Origin: Hevea brasiliensis
Lineage: Eukaryota; Streptophyta; Magnoliopsida; Malpighiales; Euphorbiaceae
Reading direction: 5' to 3'
Assembly (NCBI RefSeq): GCF_030052815.1
Contig: NC_079498.1
Coordinates: 70,418,992-70,482,991, forward strand
DNA length: 64,000 nucleotides
The position numbers were made by a program, and so were the translations under genes. The notes beneath the pieces are model-generated. The model had not been told where the DNA came from. It was given only the letters and a program-made list of their open reading frames with translations, and searched no databases. The stretch's first letter is position 1, and each line of letters opens with the position of its first letter. Of this stretch, positions 22,536 through 33,243 are shown in pieces.

Positions 22536-24638
22536 TGTTAGTAGTATGCCCTAGAGCGTATCATTTAGTATGTATTTTGTACATATTTTATTAATAAAAG
22601 GCATTTGCACTTTTCCGTTTACATAATATATTTATGTGTAATAGAAAAGGTCCATTGATATTTTGTTAGAAATATTATTCTTAAGTTGTTAAGAATATGA
22701 GTGACAATATTTCTAGTACAAAGTATCATAAATAGGTTCACAATCAAGGATACTTCATAATAAGGACATGACTTATCCAGAAAGATTGTATTCATGTTTG
22801 TTCCCAAGTTATTTATGTGAGATATAAATAAGATGGAATGGTGAGTCTCATGCCATATAACAAACATGATAGGCACTTATACATGATAAGTAGGCCGAAC
22901 CAGTGACACTTATGACAAGCACATGGAGTTTACTCTTGTCAATGTTTTGTCATAAATCATATCAGTGCATATAATCTTTAGACCTGAGATAGCACAGTTA
23001 TCTTGTATATAGGTAGTTTGAGTTTGATACTGCTTTCATACTTGTACTATGTATGGGTATATGGGCATGTGCTGGCTCCTACTAGTTATATATGGAGGTA
23101 GGTGTTGATCAAGATGGAATCTGTTCCTCTAAGTAAATAGAGATAAAATCCTATGTTCATTTAATTGTTCTTGATGTTTCAAGTTCCTGGCCAGGACAGA
23201 TAGATTTATTCAGAAAAGAGTTTCTGATGAGAAAATCATTTTTAATCAAGAACTAGAATTAAAAGAGAACATAATATTCATAGCAAATGGAGTTTGACAT
23301 AAACCATGACTCCAGCTTGAGTTGGGATTTTGTAACAGAGAGATTTTAGTGCATGGTAACATATGATTATAGGTTCATTTAAGGTAAACCTTATTACTAA
23401 TTTGGTGGCCATGGCATGCTATGCTAGGTGTTAACCATGGTCTATGAGGTTTATAAAATGATTTAGAGAAATCATTCATGGTAAGAAAGAGTTCTGATGA
23501 TATTAAGAGTTGATATCATGTCTCATTGCCAATTAGTGATGAGCCTAGTAAGTCACACACATACACAAGTTATCACCTATTTAAATATGATTTAATTAAT
23601 TAATTAAAGAGTTTAATTAATTAATTAAATAGTTTGGTTTGCAATTCGATTGCAAAGTCCCTAGCATGACTTGAAACCAAATCTAGATTATTGGATGTAT
23701 AATATAATTTAAATTTATATTTAAAGTGTTTAAATATGAATTTAATTAATGAGAAATTAATTAATAGAGATTAATTAATTAATTTATATTTGATATAAAT
23801 TAATTAGAAGAAGAAAATAATTATTTTGGGTTGAGAACTCAAAATTAAGACACAGGGGCATTTTGGTCATTTTGCAGTGTGACACGTGGCACCATGAGAT
23901 GGTGACACATGGCATAACACATAAGCTTGCCAAATGTTTTTTAATCATGTAAGATGATTAAAATCAAGATTACATATAGGTTTGACACTTGGCACAATGT
24001 GATTGGGTCACTTAAACCTAGAGCTAATCAAAGGGTGACATGTGGCAAGAGTTTAATGTGTTAACCTAGCTATTTAAGTGTTGTTATGAGAAAATAAAAT
24101 ACAACCAGCAGCCACACTCCTTTGTCATGCCACTTTGAGGGTTTTTATCTCTTCTTCTTCATCTCTTATCAATTCAAAGAGATTAGCCATCAATCTCTTG
24201 AATCAAGAACACTAGGAATTGTTTCTAGTGTCCTGTTTACATCTCTAATCTCTTAAAAGGCAGAACTTGAATTTCTAATTAATAGAAAAGGCTTTAGAAG
24301 CTGTTCAAGGGCTGCCATAGGTGTTCTTGGTGTGGACAAGCTAGAGGGACAACATCTGGTGTCCTGAAGACGAATCTCAAAGCGCGAACACATTGCGGTG
24401 CATCAAGAGGTTAGTGTAATCATTCTTGATTTAATCTAGGGTTCTAAAATTAATCTGATTAATTTTAAAATCTTAAATGGCAAATACAGATCCAAAAACA
24501 TATTAAAAGAGTTTTAATATGTTGTTTATCATTGAAATCAAATAGATAAAAATAAATCTTGCATGATGCATGTGACCCTAGGTGACAATTTTAAATTCAA
24601 TGGTATAAACTTGTGTTTTTCACACTTCCGTTCCTTCA
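22536..24638 (+). repeat. Copia B 3' LTR
   Basis: 2103 bp, near-identical to 15110-17209. It ends CTTCCGTTCCTTCA and is followed by the ACTGG duplication at 24639-24643. Confidence 0.95.
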
Positions 24639-24643
24639 ACTGG

Positions 24644-25258
24644 AGAACTATTGCAAGTTTAATGTTAATTTATTCAGAAGTTTCAATTTCCCACATTTAA
24701 CTCCCCATTTTTGCTATTTACATTGGGTACCCCTAAATTAATTTTTCATTATATTTTTCAAGTGTAATATTATTTATTTTTTATAGACATTTAGGTCAAA
24801 AGACAACTCGGGGTGTCAAACGACCACAATGCCCCTGTTCGGGTTACATTCCCGATTTTTCGGTAACACCGGGTTTTGTCCGTTTTTCGATTTCTCACTT
24901 TTCTTTGTACTAATTATTTAATTTTTCTTTGATATTTCTAATGATATTTATACTTCAATTGATGTCTCTTTAAGTCTTAAAATTAATTTTCAGGGTTCCC
25001 CGCGGTCCAGGGCTAGTCAACGGTTCACGCCGTGACTTCCCTGTGCGGTCACCCATCGCTAGGGTTCCCGGCTCGCTTAACTTGGTTGCATTTCTTTACT
25101 ATTATTTTTCCTTTGTTTTTCTTGGTTTTTCTTTTCTTGTATTTCATTATTTTATGTCTCCTCACTCATATCGAAGTGTAGTTCTAGGCATCCTAGCTGT
25201 CCGGACAATACTAGTCACTGGAACAGTAGAACGCACTATCGAACTTAGGGGTGTTACA
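24644..25258 (-). repeat. Gypsy II 3' LTR, right remnant
   Basis: Continues the LTR interrupted at 15104 and matches 31343-31950 of the 5' LTR. It ends on the plus strand with GGGGTGTTACA at 25258, next to the PPT. Confidence 0.92.
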
Positions 25259-25302
25259 ATTCTCCCCCCCTTAAAATAAATTTTGTCCGTGAAATTTTAG
25301 CT
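25259..25302 (-). other. Polypurine tract and conserved 3' flank of gypsy II
   Basis: AAGGGGGGGAGAAT on the minus strand abuts the 3' LTR. The next ~30 bp (TAAATTTTGTCCGTGAAATTTTA on the plus strand, with one extra A before it) parallel the corresponding stretch of gypsy IV at 41207-41236. Similarity then stops. Confidence 0.8.
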
Positions 25303-26296
25303 AATAGCCATCTTACAATAGTCATACGTTTATTTTATCTTTTCTATACGATTGTATAATCTTCTTTTCCTCAAATTTGTATAAGATTTTTAAAAATCTA
25401 GTACAACATTTTTTTTTATTTGTATAACACCAATCTTCTCTTACTATTGTACTGTCTAATATTTCGGTTCATGTTCCTTCTTGAATGACCCTTGAGGTCA
25501 TGTTAGAATCATTTATCTAGTCATTGGTCCTCTGACCATTCTAGTCATAGTCTTCCTCACATTCGTAACATTTCTTTGTTATATCTGAACCAACTGTTCG
25601 AATTTTTACGTCCATAACTCTTTTTATCTTTCAATATTGTATAACTTACTTCCTTTTGTACTGAACTATAACCTTTCGATAATCTAACTTTTGAGTTTTA
25701 GATCCCTAAGTAGGATTTTCAAACTTATTTCTAACAATTAAATTCGGTCCTGGCATAACTATACCAAAACAGATGCCGTTGGCAACTATTCTCATCTAGG
25801 TGTACTATCGAGTAGTACGTAGCTCTATACAATAATCTCAAGTTAGTACTGTAATCTGCAGCTTACAGTATAAACATCAAGAATATTGCATAGTTACTAC
25901 GATACATTCCAATAGATCAGACTTTCCTATCTTTTATCCTTTTTCGAATTCAGTGATATCCAAACTTATTCTGATTACAATATCCATTAGCAATTACTAA
26001 TAGTAACATCCTTGCCCTCATCTAGAGCAATTCCATTACTACATATTACTTTTACGTCCTCTTGCCTTACATTAACTAGGCTCGCCAATTAGCTTTATAA
26101 TTTATGGTGTGTCAGAAAATACTTTTCGCCGATAAACTCTTTTAAAACTAATTTCACTTATTATCACAATCCTTATCTTAAGGACTAATCACTAATGCAT
26201 CAAAATTTATTCCCCTGTAAAGGAATAACAACAGAACATATAGTTCTAACTCTAACATAAAAGTATGCAGATCCTAGGTCAAACAATACATAAACG
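25303..26296 (-). pseudogene. Rearranged segment with a second protease-like fragment
   Basis: In gypsy IV this position holds RNase H and integrase; here it holds about 1 kb of AT-rich sequence. At its upstream end, minus-strand 26296 downward, I read [20 protein letters not shown], followed after one frame change by FDALVISP. This parallels the aspartic-protease block of gypsy IV (VYVLFDPGSTHLYVS, then DYDVLVTSP). It is thus a diverged protease piece downstream of the RT stub, an order that does not occur in a normal gypsy element. The remainder (25303-26180) shows no motif I can name. The protease reading rests on motif alignment by eye. Confidence 0.55.
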
Positions 26297-27741
26297 AAGA
26301 GTGCCATCCTTCTTCTTAACAAACAATACTGGTGCTCCCCATGATGACACACTAGGGCGGATGAAGCCCTTTTCAAGTAGTTCTTGCAACTGTACCTTCA
26401 ACTCCTTCAATTCTGCTGGTGCCATTCTGTATGGTTTTATGGAGATTGGATCCACACCAGGCATAACATTAATTTCAAACTACACCTCTCTTTCCAGAGG
26501 TAATCCTGGCAATTCATCAAGAAACACGTCTGGAAAGTCATATACTGTAGGGATGTCCCTCAATGCTGGACTCCCCACTTGGGTGTCTATCACATGTGCC
26601 AAGTATGCTTCACACCCCTTTCTGATCATTTTCTGGCTAGTGCAGCTGAAATAATGTTTGATGGCAATAGCTGCCTCTTCCCATGTATTACCACATCACT
26701 GTACTGAGGGAGACCGAAAGTGACTGTCTTCAGCCTACAGTCAATCATGGCATGATGCCTAGCTAACCAATCCATGCCCAAGATGATATCATAATCTCTG
26801 AAGGGCATTTCAATGAAATCAGATAGAAAAGTGTGTCCTTGGATCACCAAAGGACAAGCTCTATACATTCTATTAACCCTGACCTCCTGTCCTAGCGGAC
26901 TTGTTACTAGCACCTCAAAGTCCATTTTTGTACATGGAACAGCAATGCAATCAATGATGCTAGCACTCACATAAGAATGGGTAAAACCCGGATCAAATAA
27001 CACAAACACATCTTGATTAAAAGTTGAGAAGGTACCAGTCACAATATCAGATGTCTCGACTTCTTCCCTCTGGCTTGTTGTGTAGACTCTAACCGGAGCA
27101 CTGTCTTGCTCTGATTGTTTCACTGTGCCTTGGCTGCCTGCTGGGCTACCTCTACCCCTGCCTCTATCTCTGCTAGGTGGTTGTGAACTTCTAGTGACAG
27201 GGCTCTGAACTGACCCTTCTACAGTAGTAGGAGGTGGTCCAACTCTGCGACTACTAGTGCCGTCCTTGGCAAAGTGTCCTGTGCCTCCATAGTTATAATA
27301 GGCTCTAATAGCCTTATAGCATATCCCACCATGATATCTTCCACAAGCTTCACATTGACGAGAAGGGTAGGAACTTCTAGTTGTTCGACGACTGGACCTT
27401 GGTGGTCTCTGCTTTGATGATCCACCTCTGTTATATCCCTGAGCTCAGGGCTCCTCAATTTCTTTTCTCTTTCTCAAATTATTGCTTGAGCTCTGACCCA
27501 TAGGTTTCCCCCTCTTCTCTATTTCATGTTACCCTTGTGGAGGTTGGGTCTGTACTTGGACTTGGGCTGATAGATTATCAGCCATTTGTTGAAAGAAAGT
27601 GGCCATTTATTGGGCCATTTGTGCAGTAATTTGTACCGGTAAAACTAGTACAGTCAGGCCTTCGACATTTTGTGGAGCTGGGGCCTCAACTTGTTTTTCT
27701 GCCATCATAGACTGTTCTATTGTCTCATTCTTCCCTTCCAT
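26279..27741 (-). pseudogene. Gypsy II gag (core deleted), protease and RT stub
   Basis: The minus-strand start at 27741 reads MEGKNETIEQSMMAEKQVEA, parallel to gypsy IV gag. After about 60 residues, with stops at the AQMAQ and PPQG positions, the sequence jumps straight to the basic region before the zinc knuckle, so the retrotrans_gag core (about 200 residues) is missing. The knuckle is decayed (YYNYGGTGHFAKDG instead of C-x2-C-x4-H-x4-C). The protease frame 27123-26626 is intact (FVLFDPGFTHSYVS, then FRDYDIILGMDWLARHHAMI). A one-base loss near 26640 shifts the frame. The final part is the RT N terminus ([20 protein letters not shown]), which ends at the junction near 26290. Confidence 0.85.
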
Positions 27742-27908
27742 ATCTTTTCACAAGATTTTCTATTCCTGTACAACCAACATAAGGAGATTCCTCTCCATTA
27801 GTTCATATTTATGATGTAAATGTACTATATGTATCAAACATTTGAGCAGTTGTAGTTACCAATAAAAAGATTTCAAATTCACAGTTCGAAATTCACTTTA
27901 AAACCATT

Positions 27909-27920
27909 GCTCTGATACCA
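27909..27920 (-). other. Primer-binding site of gypsy II
   Basis: TGGTATCAGAGC on the minus strand, 7 bp from the LTR edge at 27928. Confidence 0.9.
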
Positions 27921-27927
27921 CAAAACA

Positions 27928-30900
27928 TGTCACACCCTACTCCCCTGTAAGATGTAACATGATCCCGTAGTACACCTAATGAATTACCGTACTTCGCCTA
28001 CCGATAATCCATTAAATATACTACAAGGGATTTTAAAATAATTTTCGGGAAATTTAAGTCATAGATTAAAATCTGGTGTTATAAATTTTTTTTAAAATTT
28101 CAGCAAAGTGCCGGCTGTATTTTGAGAAAACAGTTCTTCAATCATGCAAAAGAAAATGCTTCCAATATGTTTTCTCAAATACAACTCCAATAAACTTTAT
28201 TTCAATTCACAATTCAATTCTCAATAAACAATCAATTCATTTTCAAACTACTCTCATCATAAAGAAATATTTCATTGATTACAAGACTCAAAATTTATAA
28301 TATAAAACTATTCAAGTAAATGAAATCTCAACTTTCTATTTACAATGATTTACTTTTAATTACATACCAAAATATTTTACAAGAGTTTTTATACAACTGC
28401 TCAAATAATTTACATACATATTATTACATGCATACATCAAAACCTATATACATGGGTATACCTATGATATACCTGGAGCTGATCTGAATATGTCTTCAAA
28501 GAAACTTATTCACTGCTTTATGCTCTTTTTACCTGCGACAGCATACAAAGCTATCGCTAAGTGGTGAACTCAGTGGTGCACAACTATAATTTAAAATATA
28601 CTACAATATACATTGACAAAATTTACAGTAAATAATTTGGAAATCTGAATACTCATCAAATTCCAAAAATCAAAATATTCATTGCCAATAATATAAATCA
28701 TTTGTACAAATGACTTCGATCACAAAATTCAATTTATCAAATCATGACTAACCATTTAAGTAATTCCAACAAAATCAATTATACGTAAACCATAATTGAA
28801 ATCACAATTCTTTACCATTCAAAAACCATTCTGTATCTCAAAAATCATTATGTATCTCAAAAACCATGTTGTATCTGAAAAATCAATCTTTATCTCACAA
28901 ACTATGCAAGACTAATCCGAAAGGGCCATATTCGATGTGATTCTAACTCCCTATGGTCGGGGAGGTGGAATCAGATTCTAACTCCCTATGGTCGGGGAGG
29001 TCGAATCATCGTGCACAGTACCATCACAATAATGAATCTTTCGCAAGGGCCATAACGATAAAATAAACTTAGATCTAACCTCAATTCAGAGGAAAATCTA
29101 AGCCTGTGCATGTACCATGGTAATTAAAACACAACTAACTCCATTGTCTTCTCAACAAATGAGAGAGACGAGTAATAACCTAGTCAAGCATCTATAGTGA
29201 GATATAAAACAATATCACAATCCTTTTAGTGAGCATAAATCACAATATAATTCGATTCAAATTCAATTCCAATATCCAATAATTTTTATGCTCATCACAA
29301 TTCAAATCATAAATTTGCATTTTCCATGAAAATTACCATCACAATTCAAAACATGTTATATCACAATTTTCCAAAACATAATTTATTCAATCCGTAACAA
29401 TGCTTAATACTTGTGGAAATACCATTTCACAAAGCTAAATTCATACATACTATAACAATTTTCAATAATCATTGAATTAAATCCAATGCTTGTTAAACAT
29501 AATACATAAGAAAAATATGTCATTTAATCATATGAAATATTCAAACAAAATTAGTTAAAAACTAGTTGTGTACAAACCTCTGATAACTGTCTCTTGGTCT
29601 TGACTCAGTGTTTCCTTCCCTTTCCCTGAGTCTTTGCTAACTGAGAAATACAATTTGAAGTGTTTCAGTATTTAATTAAACTGTCTATAACGATCATGTT
29701 TGATAAATGATTCAATGAATGCTATTTTTTTGCTTAATCAACTTAATATATCGACCCTCGATGCGTTTTAGGTAAATTAGGTTTTAACGTTACTAATATG
29801 TCACATTCGATAGTCTTTTAGGGTTGGTACATGTTACCAAATTCATTTCTATGTATTTTGCGTTTTCTTGCAATTTGCTGGATTCCAAGATACTAGTTTG
29901 ACCTAGCTGGACGACCTAGTTCCCTCGGTTTTCGGGTTTCGGTCAAAACTACAAACTTGTAGATCTATGTCTTATTGCACGCGGGGCAAAATTTCAGGTC
30001 ATTCTGAGTTATGTAGACCAAGTTATGGTCATTTTACGATTGCTGGTCAAATTGCACCAAAATTGGTCATTTTAGGTCACTTTAGGTGATTTTAGGTTCG
30101 GTCAGTTTTTGGACCCGAATTTGTGCAAGCTGTTTGACTTGCTTATGGTCATTTCTGGGCTTTGGTGTCTTCATAAGACTTGTAGATATGGGTCTTAACT
30201 ATTCATGGTTAAACTTTCAGGTTAATTGGACCTGTTTTGAGTGAGTTATGGCCTGAACACTAACTGCTGCCCAATTGGTCAATTTTCAGGCCTTACTTGC
30301 ACTTAATCCGGATTTGGTCATTTTTCAAGCTACCTTGCAAGCAGAATTTTGGCAAGCTTTCTTCATGAAAGTTGGCACATTTTATGCCTAGTTTCACCTC
30401 CAATTGGTCTCATACCAATTGGAGTCACACACTTAAAGTTATAGGCCTAAAACACAAACTGCCTTATTGCATTTCTTTCATACACATCAAGGATCACTCC
30501 TAACACTTACCAAACTCAATATTCAAGTCAATTCTGGTTGTATCATGACCTAAACATAATTCACAACACATTGTAGGTCATTTTGGCAGCGTATAATTAC
30601 ATTCAACATACACCATAAAGTGCAGAATTTTTCAACTCAATTTATAACAATTCAATCACCTAACCATAACACTTTTTTCATGTCCAACTTCACACCATCA
30701 TATATACACTCAAACTGCCATAACATCCAACACAAGTCAACATTAATATACTATAAACCAAGCATAAATTCCAGCATTCTTCAAGAGTTAACAACCTGCC
30801 GCAATGGTGCCTTTACATTCCATAAATTTCCAAGCTTTAAATTTCAATTCTCATTTACATATACTAAGTATACATCACCCAAACAATTTCCTATACAATA

Positions 30901-31950
30901 TATATTTAATCAATCATTTAATTCACCATTTACAAGAAAAAATAAACTGTCTTCAAGGTGTTTCCATGGCTGCCAAAAATACACACTCCCATTCAACATC
31001 AAACCTCAAAAATTTCTCCATAAATCAAACACCCATAACCTCCTCACAAACTTTAATGAAGCACTAATAAAAAATACATACTTACCACTTTGGAAACTCT
31101 TCAAAACTTCACCAAAACTTGATCTTCTTGCTGCCAATCTACTGCCCATGGTGTGAGGATTAACTTTAATGAAGGGAAGTGGAGAGAAAGAAGCTTGGAT
31201 CACCCTTGCATGGAGCTCCAAAACCATGCGGCAATGGAGTTCTTCCCTTCTCCATTTTTGGCTGAATTTTGAGAAATGAGGAAGATGACAATCTGCTGGT
31301 CCAAGATGAAGATTAAATGGTCCACTTTAATGAGTTAGTGGAGCACTATTGCAAGTTTAATGTTAATTTATTCAAAAGTTTCAATTTCCCACATTTAACT
31401 CCCCATTTTTGCTATTTATATTAGGTACCCCTAAATTAATTTTTCATTATATTTTCCAAGTGTAATATTATTTATTTTTGATGTACATTTAGGTCAAAAG
31501 ACAACTCGGGGTGTCAAATGACCACAATGCCCCTGTTCGGGTTGCATTCCCGATTTTTTGGTAACACCGGGTTTTGTCCGTTTTTCGATTTCTCACTTTT
31601 CTTTGTACTAATTATTTAATTTTTCTTTGATATTTCTAATGATATTTATACTTCAATTGATGTCTCTTTAAGTCTTAAAATTAATTTCGTGGTTCCGCGG
31701 TCGAGGGCTAGTCAACGGTCCACGCCGTGACTTCCGTCTGATCACCATCGCTAGGGTTCCCGGCTCGCTTAACTTGGTTGCATTTCTTTACTATTATTTT
31801 TCCTTTGTTTTTCTTGCATTTTCTTTTCTTGTATTTCATTATTTAATGTCTCCTCACTCATATCGAAGTGTAGTTCTAGGCATCCTAGCTGTTCGGACAA
31901 TACTGGTCACTGGAACAGTAGAACGCACTATCGAACTTAGGGGTGTTACA
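27928..31950 (-). repeat. Gypsy II 5' LTR (4.02 kb)
   Basis: TGTCACACC...GGTGTTACA on the plus strand, of one family with the solo LTR at 49260-53287. It is complete and gives the reference for the empty site of copia B. Internal repeats include a 35-bp perfect-but-one duplication at 28939-29008 and short TATCTCAAAAA-type repeats at about 28812-28905. A 178-codon open frame at 30620-31156 is compositionally Asn/Ser/Phe-rich, lies antisense to the element and is not supported as a gene. Confidence 0.92.
28939..29008. repeat. 35-bp direct tandem duplication in gypsy II LTR
   Basis: Two adjacent 35-bp units beginning GATTCTAACTCCCTATGGTC differ at one base (GGTGGAATCA versus GGTCGAATCA). This is a recent local duplication. 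Confidence 0.9.
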
Positions 31951-32466
31951 CACAGTACAAGTATGAAAGCAGTATCAAACTCAAACTACCTATATGCAAG
32001 ATAACTATGCTATCTCAGGTCTAAAGATTATATGCACTGATATAATTTATAACAAAACATTGACAAGAGTAAACTCCATGTGCTTGTCATAAGTGTTACT
32101 GGTTTGGCCTACTTATCATTTATAAGTGCCTATCATGTTTGTCATATGGCATGAGACTCACCATTCCATCTTATTTATATCTCATATATATAACTTGGTA
32201 ACAAACATGAATACAATCTTTCTGGATAAGTCATGTCCTTATTATGAAATATCCTCGATTGTGAACCTATTTATGATACTTTGTGCTAGAAATATTGTCT
32301 CTCATATTCTTAACAACTTAAGAATAATATTTCTAACAAAATATCAATGGACCTTTTCTATTACACATAAATATATTATGTAAACGGAAAAGTGGAAATG
32401 CCTTTTATTAATAAAATATGTACAAGATACATACTAAATGATATGCTCTAGGGCATACTACTAACA
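31951..32466 (-). repeat. Copia A 5' LTR, outer remnant
   Basis: 516 bp equivalent to about 8918-9411 of the copia A 3' LTR plus the 26 bp that the 3' LTR has lost. It begins CACAGTACAAG right after gypsy II and ends ACTACTAACA. This is the true 5' end of copia A. Confidence 0.9.
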
Positions 32467-32471
32467 TTTAA

Positions 32472-32629
32472 AATCTGAAAAAAAATTTTACCCACCAATT
32501 TAAAAATGAATGAAAATTGTTTTAAAATCCCTTGTAGTATATTTAATGGGTTACCAGTAGGCGAAGTACGGTAATTCATTAGGTGTACTACGGGAGCATG
32601 TTACATCTTACGAAGAGTAAGGTGTGACA
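32472..32629 (+). mobile_element. Solo gypsy LTR alpha, right part
   Basis: The last 158 bp of the plus-strand LTR begun at 3707, including ATCCCTTGTAGTATATTTAA and the terminal AAGGTGTGACA. TTAAT at 32630-32634 is the right duplication. Confidence 0.85.
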
Positions 32630-32864
32630 TTAATGGCCTTCACCGTTACTTCCCCTTCTTGTTACTCATCACTGGGGTTTCGGCTCATTTAACTTTAGTG
32701 TATTTCATTCCTAAAAATTTTTCTTGATTTTTATGAGCATTGTTTGGTTTATTTATAACTCCTCACTCTAGTCTAATTATAATTTCAAATATTCTAGCTA
32801 CTCGAATTAACATTGGTCACCGGAATAGTAAACTATACAGACTAGCTAAAGTGAGGATGTTACA
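32630..32864 (-). mobile_element. Gypsy I 5' LTR, outer remnant
   Basis: Continues the LTR broken at 3706. CACCGTTACTTCCCC and CTCATCACTGGGGTTTCGGC match the CACGCCGTGACTTCCC and CACCCATCGCTAGGGTTCCC blocks of other gypsy LTRs. It ends GGATGTTACA. TTGGG (32865-32869) would be the right target duplication; its partner is outside the window. Confidence 0.82.
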
Positions 32865-33243
32865 TTGGGAGTTAATTTAGCATATTTGAGCACCAAATAT
32901 TGTCAAAGATCCTCAAGGATTGTGGCCCGCAACAATATGGACAAATTTTGACTTATCAACTTAGAAAACAATCTTGGGAGATTATTACTATCTTGGAAGA
33001 TCTTGGTTAGCACTTTACTAATTAGGAATCTTTAACTTTTCTTTTCCTATTTCTATTTGGATTTATTCTGGACTTGTATTTCTTTAAGTTCCTAATTAAT
33101 TTTTTTTGTAATTTTCTTCTTTAGTTTCTTATCTTTGCTTATAAATAATCTCACATATGCAATATTCAAAACAATTCAGAGATTTCAAACATTTCAAAGA
33201 ATGAAGAGAAATTTCAGCAAAGTACTATCAATGTTACTTCTTA
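32865..33243. other. Unclassified AT-rich sequence with a TATA-like site
   Basis: No ORF or recognised family. TATAAATA at 33140-33147 is followed by A-rich transcribed-leader-like sequence. It continues, after removal of the solo LTR at 33244-36697, into 36703 onward. The arrangement is reminiscent of a small LTR or promoter region, but no partner repeat exists in the window. Confidence 0.35.

Larger units (their letters stand above)
15110..24638 (+). mobile_element. Copia B, complete-length Ty1/copia element
   Basis: A 9.53 kb element: 5' LTR 15110-17209, PBS, leader of about 1.74 kb, gag, integrase-RT-RNase H, PPT, 3' LTR 22536-24638. TG...CA ends and a perfect 5-bp ACTGG duplication define it. 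It is the innermost and therefore youngest layer of the nest. The two LTRs look almost identical by eye, with a small cluster of differences near their starts. The coding region is nonetheless heavily damaged and lacks protease, so autonomous movement is unlikely. Confidence 0.95.
14920..31950 (-). mobile_element. Gypsy II, deletion-derivative Ty3/gypsy element
   Basis: A minus-strand element inserted in the 5' LTR of copia A and itself split by copia B. Own sequence: 3' LTR remnants 14920-15104 and 24644-25258, internal 25259-27927, 5' LTR 27928-31950. The internal region is under 2.7 kb, against about 4.9 kb in gypsy IV. The gag core and almost all of RT, RNase H and integrase are gone, so it could only have moved with proteins supplied in trans. 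The left edge with its duplication was deleted; the right edge is intact at TGTTACA (31950). Confidence 0.88.
7328..32466 (-). mobile_element. Copia A, Ty1/copia element split by nested gypsy II
   Basis: A minus-strand Ty1/copia element. Its own sequence is 7328-14919 plus 31951-32466; everything between is gypsy II carrying copia B. Order on the minus strand: 5' LTR (two remnants), PBS, a leader of about 1.76 kb, gag, integrase-RT-RNase H, PPT, 3' LTR. The edges are TGAAAGAACG at 7328 and ACTAACA at 32466. They are flanked by TTTAG (7323-7327) and TTTAA (32467-32471), a 5-bp duplication with one change. Removing the element rejoins the plus-strand gypsy LTR, which then matches the uninterrupted LTR near 36531. 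Confidence 0.88.

Noticed and set aside
30620..31156. 178-codon open frame, one of the longest non-retroelement frames
   Set aside because: It lies inside the gypsy II 5' LTR on the strand opposite to the element. Composition is Asn/Ser/Phe/His-rich as expected from AT-rich LTR sequence, and no motif is visible.
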